A DNA stretch of 64,000 bases, taken from positions 1,737,260-1,801,259 of the forward strand of contig NZ_CP041690.1 of NCBI RefSeq assembly GCF_008000755.1, written 5' to 3'. Source of the DNA: Youhaiella tibetensis. Its GTDB lineage: Bacteria > Pseudomonadota > Alphaproteobacteria > Rhizobiales > Devosiaceae. Both the position numbers and the translations under genes were made by a program. Below the pieces are notes generated by a model. The model searched no databases, was not told where the DNA came from, and worked only from the letters and a program-made list of their open reading frames with translations. Below, piece by piece: positions 1 to 11,618 of the stretch. Numbering within the stretch: the first letter of the stretch is position 1; each line of letters starts with the position of its first letter.

Positions 1-2565
1 GCGGCCGCCGCGCTGACCAGGGAAATCGGCTCTGCGCTGCGGAACCTCGACGTGATCGAGGTCACTCCGGACACCAAGACGCGCTTTGCCGGGTTGGGTG
101 TCACGCTCGACGACTACTGGAAGAACGTAGTCTTCGTGAAGGCTGCCGCGCAGCCCTCGGTGCTCTCCGCCGCCGCGCTTGCCGCCAAGGTCGAAGAGCC
201 CGTTGCCGCCACCGCGGCCAAGGAAGATGCCCCGATCACGCTTGCCGGCATCCGCGCGGCGGTGCGGGAGGCAATGGTTGCGACCCAGCCCGTCATCCAG
301 CAACAGGCCGCGCCGCTCCAGCTCAGCGTCGCGCTCAATGCCGTCGAGCAGGTCAACGACCATCTCTGGAACAGGGACCAGGTCGCGACGCTCGCCGGGC
401 TCCTCAACTTCATGGTGCTGCGGCCCAATTCGAACGCGATCTTCCTGCCCGCCGACGTCTGGATCGAAAACGCGGTGGTGGTCGCCGGAGCCACGGCCCT
501 CTCGGTCGTGCTGCACAACAACGCCGGCAACGCCATCGCCAGCTTCGGCCCGACCAATCCCGTCGCTGCCAGCCAGGTCAGCCGCGTCGGCGTGCGCGGC
601 ACCAATAGCGGCGGCCCGGTGACCGCCACGGTGACGCTGACCCTCAACCGGAACGGCGTGCGCTTCCCGCTCGAGCTGCCGGCAGTGACGGTGGACAAGG
701 GATTTTCGGGAGAAACCCGGGTCGTCAAACTTTCGGCGGGCGGGGTCAACGCCAATCTCAAGACCCACCTTTCCGCCAACCGCGCCTATTATAGCCAGGC
801 GGTGTTCCGCTCGCTCGACGCCGCGCAGATCGCGCTGCTGCTTTCGGGGTACCGGATCGAGATCGCCGGCAAGATGGTGCCGGTGGCGCAATTGCTCGAC
901 CCCAAGCCGATCCGCTATGTCGGCAACTACCTGGCGTTCCGCATGGGCGTTGACCCCGCCATCGATGCGACCTGGCCGAAATGGCTCAATGAACGCGGCA
1001 TCAAGGTGGGTTCGGCCAGCGTCGACGTGGTTCCCCTGGCCAGCGGCGGCACCTTCGCCGAAGCGGTTCTCGGGCGCGCCAACTCGGCCGAGAAGCTCGA
1101 CATCACCCGGTTCTGGAACTGGCAGGATTCGCCCATTCCGCTCCAGCCCACCGAAATTGCCGCTATCCAATCGGGCAGCCGCGCCACCCCTGAAGACGTC
1201 ACGCCCGGCCAGCTGTCGAGCCCCATCATCAACCAGATGGCGCCTGCGGCCTTGCCCGATCCGACGGGCATTGCCGCTATCCTCACCGCCATCCAGAATG
1301 GCAACATGTTCCGCGACATGAGCGGCCTGCAAGGTACGATCGGGCTCGCACAGGCCGCCCTTCAGGCCACGGCCGCCGGGGCTTCCACGGCGGGCCAACA
1401 GGCGGGCACCAACATGCAGAACCACCTGCAGGCCCAGACCGAACGCATGCGCATCGCGGCAGACCTCGCCAAATCGGTCATTTCGGCGGCGGCCGGCGTT
1501 CCCTCGACCGGCGGCTCGGGCGGCGGCAGCAGCAACCACTCACAGGACGGCGCCAAGGTCAACTATTTCGACAAGACCGCCGGCAAGGGCGGTGGCGCTG
1601 CCGGATCGGCGACCGGCTCCGCCGGTGGCGCCATTCCCGATGGCGGATCGACTTCGGGCGGCGCTTCGGGCGCGGGCGCCGGAGGCGGCGGGACTTCGGG
1701 AGCCTCGGGAGGCGGCGACGCCGGCTACTCGCAGAACCCGGGAATTCTCTCGGCGACCTGGGGCGACACGCAACCGCCTTCGAACTTCGTCAGCAAGCTC
1801 ATCGACAAGATCACCGGCACCGGCGAGGAGCCGGAATCAGGCGCCGTCGCGCTCGGCAACGCCACCAAGGCCTGGCCCTATCTCGACCGGACGCGGGTCG
1901 TCACCCGTCTCAACGCCCTGCGGGGCGATCCTGATCTCTTCGACCAGGGCAAGATGGGCCTTTGCACCGCGGCGGCCTTCTACCACCACATCCTGCAGCG
2001 CAATCCGCTCAAGTTCGCCCAGTTCGCCAATGCCCTGCACGGCGCGGGCGTGGGCTATCTGGGCGAGCTCAAGGTGCGGGCCGGCTATGACCTGCGCAAT
2101 GCCGACTACGCTGCCCTGGCCGCCAAGCATCCGCCTTTCCCGCCCGAGGCGGACTGGATGCTCATGAGCGCGCTGCGCGACAGCGAGAACTGGATCTTCG
2201 ACTTCGAGGGCGATCCGGACGACGACGACATCTCAACCTCGGCTAAGGAACTGAGCGAGTGGTACGGGGACACCAAGCTCTATTCCTCAGTGTCCTTCAG
2301 CACCGACCAGTCGATCGCCAAGATCAAGGCAATCAAGAAAGAGCCCGACAACCACGTCGCCTTGTGGATCAGGACCAACATGATCTCGCCCGGCCGCATG
2401 ACCGGTCACATGATCACGGTCGAATCCCCCATCACGATCGATGCGACCAACAAGATCACCTTCGACTACTGGACCTGGGGACGCCAGAAGCCCTACCAGA
2501 CCATCTCGATGCAGCTGAACGCCTTTCAGCAGGACTTCTTCGGCGTCATCACGGCCAAGTTCTAG
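1..2565 (+). CDS. Large protein of unknown function with papain-like C-terminal domain (5' partial)
   Basis: The frame is open to the first base of the window, so the start lies upstream; a GTG at 52 is the first possible start inside. Residue numbers below count from that GTG. The N-terminal half is a non-repetitive globular region I do not recognise. Residues about 490-570 are a Gly/Ser/Ala-rich low-complexity linker. The C-terminal domain carries DQGKMGLC with Cys638 preceded by Gln, which resembles the oxyanion-Gln/catalytic-Cys block of papain-fold peptidases. Downstream are GHM with His786 and a D-Y-W-T-W-G stretch at 805-810, in the order expected for Cys-His-Asp/Asn. No signal peptide can be judged because the N terminus is missing. 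The peptidase assignment is inference from motif spacing; the biological role is unknown. Confidence 0.6.
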   Translation, partial: AAAALTREIGSALRNLDVIEVTPDTKTRFAGLGVTLDDYWKNVVFVKAAAQPSVLSAAALAAKVEEPVAATAAKEDAPITLAGIRAAVREAMVATQPVIQQQAAPLQLSVALNAVEQVNDHLWNRDQVATLAGLLNFMVLRPNSNAIFLPADVWIENAVVVAGATALSVVLHNNAGNAIASFGPTNPVAASQVSRVGVRGTNSGGPVTATVTLTLNRNGVRFPLELPAVTVDKGFSGETRVVKLSAGGVNANLKTHLSANRAYYSQAVFRSLDAAQIALLLSGYRIEIAGKMVPVAQLLDPKPIRYVGNYLAFRMGVDPAIDATWPKWLNERGIKVGSASVDVVPLASGGTFAEAVLGRANSAEKLDITRFWNWQDSPIPLQPTEIAAIQSGSRATPEDVTPGQLSSPIINQMAPAALPDPTGIAAILTAIQNGNMFRDMSGLQGTIGLAQAALQATAAGASTAGQQAGTNMQNHLQAQTERMRIAADLAKSVISAAAGVPSTGGSGGGSSNHSQDGAKVNYFDKTAGKGGGAAGSATGSAGGAIPDGGSTSGGASGAGAGGGGTSGASGGGDAGYSQNPGILSATWGDTQPPSNFVSKLIDKITGTGEEPESGAVALGNATKAWPYLDRTRVVTRLNALRGDPDLFDQGKMGLCTAAAFYHHILQRNPLKFAQFANALHGAGVGYLGELKVRAGYDLRNADYAALAAKHPPFPPEADWMLMSALRDSENWIFDFEGDPDDDDISTSAKELSEWYGDTKLYSSVSFSTDQSIAKIKAIKKEPDNHVALWIRTNMISPGRMTGHMITVESPITIDATNKITFDYWTWGRQKPYQTISMQLNAFQQDFFGVITAKF

Positions 2566-2569
2566 TTGG

Positions 2570-3784
2570 TCAGACGGCGGCCGGTGCGGATGTCGTTCCG
2601 CGCCGGATGCGCCAGATGAGCGGCACGAGGATGAGGGCGACGGCGGGGAAGACCAGCCAGTTGAGCGCTGCCCAACCCGACGATGTCAGCAGCGCCCCCG
2701 ACGAGAACGAAGCCAGCGCCACGATCCCGAAGACGATGAAGTCGTTTGTTCCCTGCACCTTGCTGCGCTCTTCGGGGCTATGGCAATCGGTGACCATGGC
2801 CGTGGCGCCCAGGAAGCCGAAATTCCAGCCGATGCCCAGCAGCGTCAGCGATACCCAGAACTGCACGATCTCCGTGCCCGAAAGTGCCACCATCGCCGAG
2901 ACGCCGATGATCGCAAGACCGAGCGCGGTGACCCGCTCCTTGCCGAAGCGAGCCATTAGGCGACCCGTGATGAAGCTTGGGCCGAACATGGCGAGCACGT
3001 GCCACTGGATGCCCAGGGCCGCGTTGCCCACCGAGTGTCCCATATGGACCATGGCCACCGGCGCGGCCGTCATGACGAAAGTCATCAGGCCGTAGGATAC
3101 CACGCCCGCCGCCACCGCCAGGATGTAGCGCGGCGACCGCAGGATCTCCGACAGCGGGCGTCCGCCGGACTTTTGCGCCTGCGGCACCCCGCTGCGTTCG
3201 GGCGAGCGCAGGAGCAGCAGCACCGGGATGGCCAGCAGCGCGAGCGCCGCCTGGCTGAGGAAGCTGCCCGCGTATGGCACGTCGGGAATGCTCTCCCGCG
3301 TCCAGATGACGAGCTGCGGGCCCAGTATCGCGGCCGCCAGGCCGCCCACCATGACCGATGAGATGGCCACGCCCTTGAGAGGCCCGCTCACGCCATCCGC
3401 CGCCGCAAAGCGGTAGCTCTGGACGTAAGACGCATAGAATCCGCCCACGAACGTTCCCAGGCTAAAGACCCAGAAGGACGCCCAATAGATGCCAAGGGCC
3501 GCAATGAGCCCGGCGACTAGACCCGTCGCCGCGCCCAGAAGGTAGCCCGAGCGCCGGCCAAACCGGCGCATTATGAAGGCCGCGGGCAGGGTGCCCAGCG
3601 CCAGGCCAAGGTTGTAGAGGCTGACCGGCAGGGTGACGATGGCCGGATCGGTGGACAATTCCTGCCCCACCAGCCCGCCGAGCGAAATGACGATCGGTCC
3701 GCTCGATCCGCCCAGGGTCTGGGCCATGGCCAGAACCAGGATATTGCGCTTCGTCGTCGTCTCGTCGGTCATCGGGCTGCCCAT
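2570..3784 (-). CDS. MFS transporter
   Basis: A 404-residue protein with about twelve hydrophobic segments and the MFS loop signature between TM2 and TM3 (R-R-F-G-R-R-S-G, near residue 75). This fits a 12-TMS major facilitator antiporter of the inner membrane. The substrate cannot be read from sequence. It ends 4 bases from the end of the convergent gene to its left and is divergent from a MetR-like LysR gene 101 bp away, so regulation by that protein is likely. An alternative ATG four codons downstream (3772) is equally plausible, because neither start has a strong ribosome site. Confidence 0.85.
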   Translation of the reverse strand: MGSPMTDETTTKRNILVLAMAQTLGGSSGPIVISLGGLVGQELSTDPAIVTLPVSLYNLGLALGTLPAAFIMRRFGRRSGYLLGAATGLVAGLIAALGIYWASFWVFSLGTFVGGFYASYVQSYRFAAADGVSGPLKGVAISSVMVGGLAAAILGPQLVIWTRESIPDVPYAGSFLSQAALALLAIPVLLLLRSPERSGVPQAQKSGGRPLSEILRSPRYILAVAAGVVSYGLMTFVMTAAPVAMVHMGHSVGNAALGIQWHVLAMFGPSFITGRLMARFGKERVTALGLAIIGVSAMVALSGTEIVQFWVSLTLLGIGWNFGFLGATAMVTDCHSPEERSKVQGTNDFIVFGIVALASFSSGALLTSSGWAALNWLVFPAVALILVPLIWRIRRGTTSAPAAV

Positions 3785-3885
3785 GCTAATAGCTCAGGGC
3801 GCGCAGCCCGAATGTTGACGCTGGTCTAACAAAGCCTCAGCATGAAGGAAAATGGTCATTATTCACGCAAGCATGCAATCCGCTC

Positions 3886-5756
<1,871 letters not shown>

Positions 5757-5796
5757 TCATGACCCTCCATTTTGATTTGCGGGGAGGATAGGCCCT

Positions 5797-5853
5797 TACC
5801 GGCTTAAGGATTAGCCGGTAGATGTGATATGAACTTGTGAGGTTCATTCACAA
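5797..5853. promoter_or_regulatory. Palindromic LysR-type operator region
   Basis: The intergenic region between the aldo/keto reductase and the LysR gene holds a perfect 8-bp inverted repeat, TACCGGCT-N8-AGCCGGTA, at 5797-5820. Nested repeats follow: ATGAAC-N7-GTTCAT at 5829-5847 and TTGTGA-N7-TCACAA at 5835-5853, which abuts the LysR ATG. Sites of this size with a T-N11-A core are typical of LysR binding. The role in autoregulation and control of the reductase is inferred from position. Confidence 0.55.
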
Positions 5854-6747
5854 ATGCCCAGCGATAACCTGAACGATATTGCGGCCTTCATCGCCGTAGC
5901 CCACGAGCGCAGCTTTACCAAGGCGGGCGCCAAACTTGGCGTCACGCCCTCGGCCCTCAGCCATTCGGTGCGGGGACTCGAGGAACGGCTGGGCATCCGG
6001 CTTCTCGCGCGGACGACCCGCAGCGTCTCTCCGACCGAGGCAGGCGAGCGGCTGGTCCGGTCGCTTGGGCCGCTTCTGGAGCAGGTTTCGGTGGAACTGG
6101 CCGGGCTGAGCGAGTTGCGCGATCGTCCCGCCGGCACCGTGCGCATCACCTGCAACGACTACGTCATCGGCACGATCTTCCGGCCAAAGCTCGGGGATTT
6201 TCTGCGACGCTACCCCGATATCAAGGTCGAGCTGATCATCGACTACGGCTTCACCGACATTGTCGAGGAGCGCTTCGATGCCGGCGTGCGGTTGGGCGAG
6301 GCACTGAGCAAGGACATGATCGCCGTGCCGATTGGCCCGGATTGGCGCTTCGTAGTGGTGGGGGCGCCGGAATATCTGGCCGACCATCCAGCGCCTGAGA
6401 CGCCCCAGGAACTGACCGAGCATATCTGCATGAACTATCGCCTCACCGGAGCGGGTTCGGTCTATGCTTGGGAATTCGAGAAAGACGGTCGCAAGGTCAA
6501 CGTAAAGGTCGACGGCCAGCTCACCTTCAACAGCGCCATCCCGGTCCTGAACGCTGCGGTAGATGGCCTGGGGCTCGCCTATGTCCCGGAGGACTTGGCG
6601 GCTCCATACCTGTCGGACGGGCGTCTCAAACTGGTTTTGGACGATTGGTGCCCGGTAATCCAGGGCTACCATCTCTACTATCCGAACCGCCGGCAGGCCT
6701 CGCCGGCCTTCGCGCTTTTGGTTGAAGCCCTGCGCTACCGGCGCTGA
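5854..6747 (+). CDS. LysR-family transcriptional regulator
   Basis: A 297-residue protein with an N-terminal HTH at about residues 20-44 (SFTKAGAKLGVTPSALSHS) and a full periplasmic-binding-fold effector domain. The short D/N-R-P-A-G-T-V-R-I hinge and the R-L-G-E phrase near residue 150 place it with the large CrgA/DsdC-like group often found beside aldo/keto reductases and short-chain dehydrogenases. It is divergent from the aldo/keto reductase at 4770-5753 and most likely controls it. The start is the first ATG after the palindromic operator. Effector unknown. Confidence 0.9.
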   Translation: MPSDNLNDIAAFIAVAHERSFTKAGAKLGVTPSALSHSVRGLEERLGIRLLARTTRSVSPTEAGERLVRSLGPLLEQVSVELAGLSELRDRPAGTVRITCNDYVIGTIFRPKLGDFLRRYPDIKVELIIDYGFTDIVEERFDAGVRLGEALSKDMIAVPIGPDWRFVVVGAPEYLADHPAPETPQELTEHICMNYRLTGAGSVYAWEFEKDGRKVNVKVDGQLTFNSAIPVLNAAVDGLGLAYVPEDLAAPYLSDGRLKLVLDDWCPVIQGYHLYYPNRRQASPAFALLVEALRYRR

Positions 6748-6780
6748 GCGCCTTCTCCCATACTTATATGTAACGCACGA

Positions 6781-6799
6781 CGGGCTTGCTTCAAGCCCG
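6781..6799. other. Short perfect stem-loop between LysR and monooxygenase genes
   Basis: CGGGCTTG-CTT-CAAGCCCG forms an 8-bp stem with a 3-nt loop, 34 bp after the LysR stop and about 50 bp before the next start. There is no following T-run, so it is at best a weak or Rho-assisted terminator, or a leader structure for the monooxygenase. Confidence 0.4.
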
Positions 6800-6847
6800 C
6801 CACTATCGCCTAAAAGGCTGGCTCCGAAGCGCAAGAGGAGTGCAGCA

Positions 6848-8347
6848 ATGACTAGCCATGACGTTGTCATCGTTGGAGCGGGCCCGACCGGGATGATGCT
6901 CGCCGCGGAACTGTCGCTGGCCGGCGTCGATGTCGCGATCGTCGAGAAGCGGCCCACGAGCGAGGTCGTCGGCTCGCGCGCGGGAGGGCTTCATGCCCGC
7001 ACGCTCGAGCTTTTCGACCAGCGCGGCGTTGCCGATCGGTTCGTGGCCGAGGGCCAGAAGGCCCAGGTGACCGGCTTTGCTGGCAAAGTGCTCGACCTCA
7101 GCGACTTTCCCACGCGGTTCCCCTTTGGCCTGGGCCTGAGGCAGTCGCGGATCGAACCGATCATGGCCGATTGGGTCCGGGACCTCGGCGTTCCGGTCTA
7201 CCGGGACCGCGAGGTCATCGATTTCTCCACCGATGATGATGGCGTCGACATTGCCCTCGATGACGGCACGTCTCTGGACGCGCTGTACCTTGTGGGTTGC
7301 GACGGGGGCCGCAGCCTCGTTCGCCGGATCGCCGGCATCGAGTTTCCGGGTTGGGAGGCGACGGTCAGCAATATCATCGCCAATGTCGAACTCGCCGAGA
7401 CGCCCGAATGGGGCATTCGCCACGATGACGCGGGCATCCACTCGCTCGGTCGGCTCGATTACAAGATCGTCGATGGCAAGATCGTTTATGCCGACGAGGG
7501 GCCGGTCGGCGTGTTGGTGACGGAGCGCCAGGTCAACCAGGGTGAACCTACGCTCGATGATCTCAAGGCCGGCATGGTGGCCGCTTTCGGCAGCGACTAC
7601 GGCGTGCACAGCCCCACCTGGCTCTCGCGCTTCAGCGATGCCACGCGCCAGGCGGCCACCTATCGAAAGGGCCGTGTACTGCTGGCAGGCGATGCCGCCC
7701 ATATCCATTATCCGGCAGGCGGGCAGGGCCTCAATATCGGCGTCCACGATGCGGTCAATCTCGGCTGGAAGCTCGCGCAGGTGATCAAGGGTACCTCGCC
7801 CGAAAGCCTGCTGGATACCTACCACGCCGAGCGACACCCGGCGGACGCCCGCGTCCTGCAGATGACGATGGCGGCCGGAACGCTCCAGCGCCCGGGCGCC
7901 CGCATCGACGCGGTGCGCAACGCCATGGCCGATCTCCTGGGCATCGAGGAAGCGCGCAAGCGCTTTGCCGGTATCCTCAGTGGTCTCGAGCTGCGCTACG
8001 ACCTGGGCGAGGGTCATCCACTCCTCGGCCGGCGCATGCCCGACCTCGACCTGGCGACGGCGACCGGCCCGATGCGCGTATTTTCCCTCCTGCACGAGGC
8101 GCGCCCAGTGCTGATCAACTTCGGCCAATCGGACGCGGTGGATGCCGGAGGCTGGGCCAGCCGCGTCAAGCTCATCGAGGCAAGCCATGACGGGCCCTGG
8201 GAACTCCCCGTGCTCGGCACGGTACGCGCACCGACCGCCGTCCTCATCCGTCCTGACGGCTACGTCGCCTGGGTCGGCGAGGGGAGCGAGGAAGGGCTCG
8301 TGCAAGCCCTCTCGCTCTGGTTCGGTCCCGCCATCCCGGCTAGTTGA
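6848..8347 (+). CDS. FAD-dependent aromatic-ring monooxygenase
   Basis: I chose the ATG at 6848 because AAGAGGAG lies 7-14 bases upstream and the protein then begins [15 protein letters not shown], the usual start of this family with the Rossmann GxGxxG at residues 10-15. The 499-residue length matches PheA/TfdB/rifampicin-monooxygenase-type flavoproteins. The second FAD/NADPH motif is C-D-G-G-R-S near residue 151. The third is L-A-G-D-A-A-H followed by G-G-Q-G-L-N near 280-300. The C-terminal 110 residues form the thioredoxin-like domain of the group. It hydroxylates an aromatic compound using NAD(P)H and oxygen; substrate unknown. Its 3' end overlaps ugpC (convergent) by 8 bp. Confidence 0.85.
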   Translation: MTSHDVVIVGAGPTGMMLAAELSLAGVDVAIVEKRPTSEVVGSRAGGLHARTLELFDQRGVADRFVAEGQKAQVTGFAGKVLDLSDFPTRFPFGLGLRQSRIEPIMADWVRDLGVPVYRDREVIDFSTDDDGVDIALDDGTSLDALYLVGCDGGRSLVRRIAGIEFPGWEATVSNIIANVELAETPEWGIRHDDAGIHSLGRLDYKIVDGKIVYADEGPVGVLVTERQVNQGEPTLDDLKAGMVAAFGSDYGVHSPTWLSRFSDATRQAATYRKGRVLLAGDAAHIHYPAGGQGLNIGVHDAVNLGWKLAQVIKGTSPESLLDTYHAERHPADARVLQMTMAAGTLQRPGARIDAVRNAMADLLGIEEARKRFAGILSGLELRYDLGEGHPLLGRRMPDLDLATATGPMRVFSLLHEARPVLINFGQSDAVDAGGWASRVKLIEASHDGPWELPVLGTVRAPTAVLIRPDGYVAWVGEGSEEGLVQALSLWFGPAIPAS

Positions 8348-9389
8348 TGCGGCGCTCGGTGGCGTCGTAGAGGTGCACGGCCTCCATCGGGGCGCTCAGG
8401 GTGATTTCAGCCAGGGGCGCTCCCGAACGATAGGCGCCGGGAACCCGAGCGATCAGCGTGCCGATCTGCGGACCGCCATTCACATAGAGCAGGCTCTCGG
8501 CGCCAAGCACCTCGACGCCCTCTATCCTGCCGGTCAGCGAGATCGCCGGGTTCTCGATCGGTTGCAGCGAGAGGTCCTCGGGGCGGAATCCGATCATGCC
8601 GCCCCGCACGGGGAGGGCAGGGCTGAGCAATGCCGAAGAGCCACGAAGGTCGTCGGTCGCCACCAGGTTCATCCCGGGCGAGCCTATGAACCGCGCCACG
8701 AAGGTCGTCTGGGGCCTGGCATAAAGCTCGTAGGGTGTTCCCACCTGTTCGATCCGCCCCGCATTCATGACCACCAGGCGATCGGCCAGCGTCATGGCCT
8801 CGAGCTGGTCGTGGGTTACATAGACCGAGGTCGCGCCCAGAGCCTTCTGCAGGCGCCGGATTTCCACGCGCATATGCCCGCGCAGCTTGGCATCGAGATT
8901 GGAAAGCGGCTCGTCGAACAGGAACGCGCGGGGCTTGCGCACGATGGCCCGGCCCATCGCCACACGCTGGCGCTGGCCACCCGAAAGGGCGGCGGGTTTG
9001 CGATGCAGGTATGGCTCGAGCTCCAGGACGCGCGCCGCCTCCGCAATGCGCGTTTCGCGCTCGGCGCGCGGCGTGCCACGGTTCTTCAGGCCATATTCGA
9101 GATTGCCGTAGACGCTCATGTGCGGATAGAGCGCGTAGTTCTGGAACACCATGGCGATGTCCCGGTCCGCCGGCTCCACGTCATTGACGACCTTGCCATC
9201 AAGAGCAATCGTGCCGTCCGAGATCGTCTCCAGCCCCGCGATCATGCGCAACAGCGTGGACTTGCCGCAGCCGGAGGGACCCACAAGCACCAGCAACTCG
9301 CCATCCTGGATGGTCAGGTCAATGCCCTTCAGGGCGAGCACATTGCCCGGATAGCGCTTCTGGGCCGAGTGGATTTCAATGGTGGCCAT
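8340..9389 (-). CDS. ugpC: ABC transporter ATP-binding protein, UgpC/MalK type
   Basis: The start is placed at the ATG giving MATIEIHS. The 349-residue protein has Walker [10 protein letters not shown] (37-45), Q-loop Gln83, signature LSGGQ (135-139), Walker B with Asp159/Glu160 and H-loop His193. The C-terminal third is the regulatory OB-fold (TOBE) typical of sugar and glycerol-3-phosphate importers. It is the last gene of the operon that starts with ugpB at 15602, only 13 bp after the HAD phosphatase gene, so it should energise the UgpA/UgpE channel. Substrate assignment rests on the neighbours. Confidence 0.88.
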   Translation of the reverse strand: MATIEIHSAQKRYPGNVLALKGIDLTIQDGELLVLVGPSGCGKSTLLRMIAGLETISDGTIALDGKVVNDVEPADRDIAMVFQNYALYPHMSVYGNLEYGLKNRGTPRAERETRIAEAARVLELEPYLHRKPAALSGGQRQRVAMGRAIVRKPRAFLFDEPLSNLDAKLRGHMRVEIRRLQKALGATSVYVTHDQLEAMTLADRLVVMNAGRIEQVGTPYELYARPQTTFVARFIGSPGMNLVATDDLRGSSALLSPALPVRGGMIGFRPEDLSLQPIENPAISLTGRIEGVEVLGAESLLYVNGGPQIGTLIARVPGAYRSGAPLAEITLSAPMEAVHLYDATERRIN

Positions 9390-9402
9390 GCTGTGTCTCC
9401 GC

Positions 9403-10086
9403 TCAGAGTTGTGGCACTGCCATGCGGACATGGCGCGAGAGTTGATCGGCAAGTTCGTCCGCCCCGACCGCGACGCTCAGCGCACCGGCGTCCATGAGCG
9501 CCTCGGGTCTTCCCGATCGGGTTTCATTGGCGGCCACGAACCCGATGGCGCGCACACCTGCCGCCAGCGCCGCGCGGACACCGGCCGGGCTGTCATCGAT
9601 CATGAGCGCGTGGCGGGCCGCGATCCCGGTCTTACCGAGGCAGTGTTCGATGAGATCCGGGGCCGGCTTAGGCGAGGCCACCATTTCGGCGCTATAGACA
9701 TGCGGCGCGAAATCGGCCCAAAGCGGCGTCAGGCCGAGGCTGCTTTCGAGCCGCGTCAGTGTGCTGTTGGAGGCAACGCAGCGCATGACCTCGAACGACC
9801 GGACGAGCCCGAGCATCCCGTCCATGACCGCCAGTTCGCGGCGGAACGTCTCGTAGAGCTCGCCATGCCAGTGGGCGAAAACGCCCTCGGCGTCCGCCAG
9901 TCCGCGGACGGTGAGCATTTGCTTGAGCTCGACCTCGGACTTGCCCGTGAATTGGACGAGCACCTCTTCGGGCGAGATCGGCACGCCGCCCCGGGTCACC
10001 GCTTCTGCCAGCGTCCGGCAGGCAATCGGTTCGCTGTCGATCAGCACGCCGTCGCAGTCGAAGATAATCAGGTCGATGTCGTTCAT
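9403..10086 (-). CDS. HAD-superfamily hydrolase (small phosphatase)
   Basis: A 227-residue protein starting [19 protein letters not shown]. Asp10 and Asp12 are the nucleophile and acid/base of the HAD DxD motif. S-P-K-P-A-P-D supplies the conserved Lys and I-D-D-S the Mg-binding acids. It resembles the phosphoglycolate-phosphatase/beta-phosphoglucomutase group with a helical cap after motif I. Its ATG overlaps the PhoD stop codon (ATGA), so translation is coupled. In this operon it may dephosphorylate an imported or released phosphoester such as glycerol 3-phosphate; that is inference from context. Confidence 0.85.
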   Translation of the reverse strand: MNDIDLIIFDCDGVLIDSEPIACRTLAEAVTRGGVPISPEEVLVQFTGKSEVELKQMLTVRGLADAEGVFAHWHGELYETFRRELAVMDGMLGLVRSFEVMRCVASNSTLTRLESSLGLTPLWADFAPHVYSAEMVASPKPAPDLIEHCLGKTGIAARHALMIDDSPAGVRAALAAGVRAIGFVAANETRSGRPEALMDAGALSVAVGADELADQLSRHVRMAVPQL

Positions 10087-11618
10087 GAAGTATGCGGTCC
10101 AGTCGTAATGAGGGCCGGTTCGCCATCGGCGACGGCAAAGCTTGCAAGGTTGAAGGTGGTGGCGTCCGGATCGGCGCGATCGCTGACGGCAAGGAACTGC
10201 GTTTCGAGGCGCGTGGCGCTCACCCGGGCGATGGCGTAGCCATGCTGCTGGCCCTCGGCAAACTTGATGTGCGAATTGCCCGCGAGCGCGGCGGCGGTCG
10301 CCTTGGCCGAAGGACCGTTCGAGGTGATCGAGCCGACGGTGAACTCGACGGCGAGGTTTCCCGGCGCCGGTTCGAGAAAATCGCGAGGGAGCTCGGCCGC
10401 GTAGAACGTGTGGACATCCCCACCAACGAATACCGGGTTTGAAACCCCAGCGGCGTCGACCATGCCGAGAAGTCGCCTGCGCGCGGCCTGATAGCCGTCC
10501 CAACCGTCCAGGATATCCGCCTCCTTGCCCGAGCCGGAAACCCGTTCCGAGAGCAGCGTCGGCTGGGCGATCATCGTCCAGCGCGCCTGAGCGACCGAAA
10601 GGCGCCTGGCCAGCCACTCCTCCTGGTCTGGCCCGAGCATGGTGCGATCCGGGTCGGCGGCTTCGGCCAGGCTTTGCGCGACATGCGTGCGGTATTGGCG
10701 CGCATCGAGGAGAGCCAGATCGAGCAGGGAGCCGAACGAATAATAGTCGCGGATCGTCAGGTTATCGAAGCCCGGCTCTATGTGCGGCGGAACCGGCATG
10801 TGCTCGTACCAGGCCTGATAGGCCGCCCGTCGACGTGCCAGGAAAGCCTCGGCCTGAGGAGCGGTCGGCGCCGCGTCGGAATAGTAGTTGTTGACCACTT
10901 CGTGGTCGTCCCAGATCAGCAGCCACGCGAAAGCCGCATGGGCCGACTGCAGATTGGCGTCCGACTTATAGGTGGCATGACGGGCGCGGAACTCGCCGAG
11001 CGTGGTCGGTATCGGGCCGTCATGAGAGCGCACGCGTCCGGCGCCCGAGCTGCTCTCATAGATGTAGTCGCCCAGGTGCAGCACGAAATCGAGGTCGCGT
11101 CCGGCCATGTCGCGGTAGGCCGCGTAAAAGCCCTGCTCGAAGTGCTGGCAGGAGGCGTAGGCGAAGGTGACCGGCTCCATCGACCCAGCGGGCGGCGCGG
11201 TGCGGGTCCGGCCCACGGCGCTCGCAACGGTCGCGGTGGCGAAGCGATAGTAATAGGTCATTCCGGCTTCGAGCCCCGTGACCTCAATGTGCGCCGAATG
11301 GGCGAAATCGCCCACCGTCTCATACCGGCCGCTCTGGACGATCCGCGTCAGTTCCCGATCGAGGGCGATGACCCAATCGATTTCCACTGGTCCACGCGGA
11401 GCTTCCACTACAGGAGCGAACGAGAAGGGGTCGGAGGGCGCCTCGGGAAAGATCAGCCTCGTCCAGAGGACGACGCTATCGGGCCTGGGACAGCCCGACG
11501 CGACCCCGAGGGCGAAGGTCGGCGCTCCGGGCGCCTCACCCGCTCGGGCGAGCAGCGGCCAGGCTGCCACCGCGGCCAGGCCGGCCCCGATCGCCTGGCG
11601 TCGGTTGATACTACCCAT
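10083..11618 (-). CDS. PhoD-like alkaline phosphatase/phosphodiesterase, Tat-exported
   Basis: A 511-residue protein. The N terminus INRRQAIGAG followed by a hydrophobic Ala-rich stretch is a twin-arginine signal, so it should be folded in the cytoplasm and exported to the periplasm. Metal-site motifs of the PhoD family are visible: A-S-C-Q-H near residue 155, H-L-G-D-Y-I-Y-E near 182, W-D-D-H-E-V-V-N-N-Y near 236 and G-G-D-V-H-T near 394. The family hydrolyses phosphomonoesters and phosphodiesters with Fe/Ca. It overlaps the upstream GDPD gene by 8 bp and is coupled to the HAD gene. In the operon it would release phosphoesters outside the inner membrane for Ugp uptake. Confidence 0.9.
   Translation of the reverse strand: MGSINRRQAIGAGLAAVAAWPLLARAGEAPGAPTFALGVASGCPRPDSVVLWTRLIFPEAPSDPFSFAPVVEAPRGPVEIDWVIALDRELTRIVQSGRYETVGDFAHSAHIEVTGLEAGMTYYYRFATATVASAVGRTRTAPPAGSMEPVTFAYASCQHFEQGFYAAYRDMAGRDLDFVLHLGDYIYESSSGAGRVRSHDGPIPTTLGEFRARHATYKSDANLQSAHAAFAWLLIWDDHEVVNNYYSDAAPTAPQAEAFLARRRAAYQAWYEHMPVPPHIEPGFDNLTIRDYYSFGSLLDLALLDARQYRTHVAQSLAEAADPDRTMLGPDQEEWLARRLSVAQARWTMIAQPTLLSERVSGSGKEADILDGWDGYQAARRRLLGMVDAAGVSNPVFVGGDVHTFYAAELPRDFLEPAPGNLAVEFTVGSITSNGPSAKATAAALAGNSHIKFAEGQQHGYAIARVSATRLETQFLAVSDRADPDATTFNLASFAVADGEPALITTGPHTS

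Noticed and set aside
3785-3885. MetR-type box between the MFS and MetR-like genes
   Set aside because: TGAA and TTCA half-sites exist but their spacing does not match the known MetR site.
6803-8305. Long minus-strand frame opposite the flavin monooxygenase
   Set aside because: Shadow frame of an unmistakable FAD enzyme.
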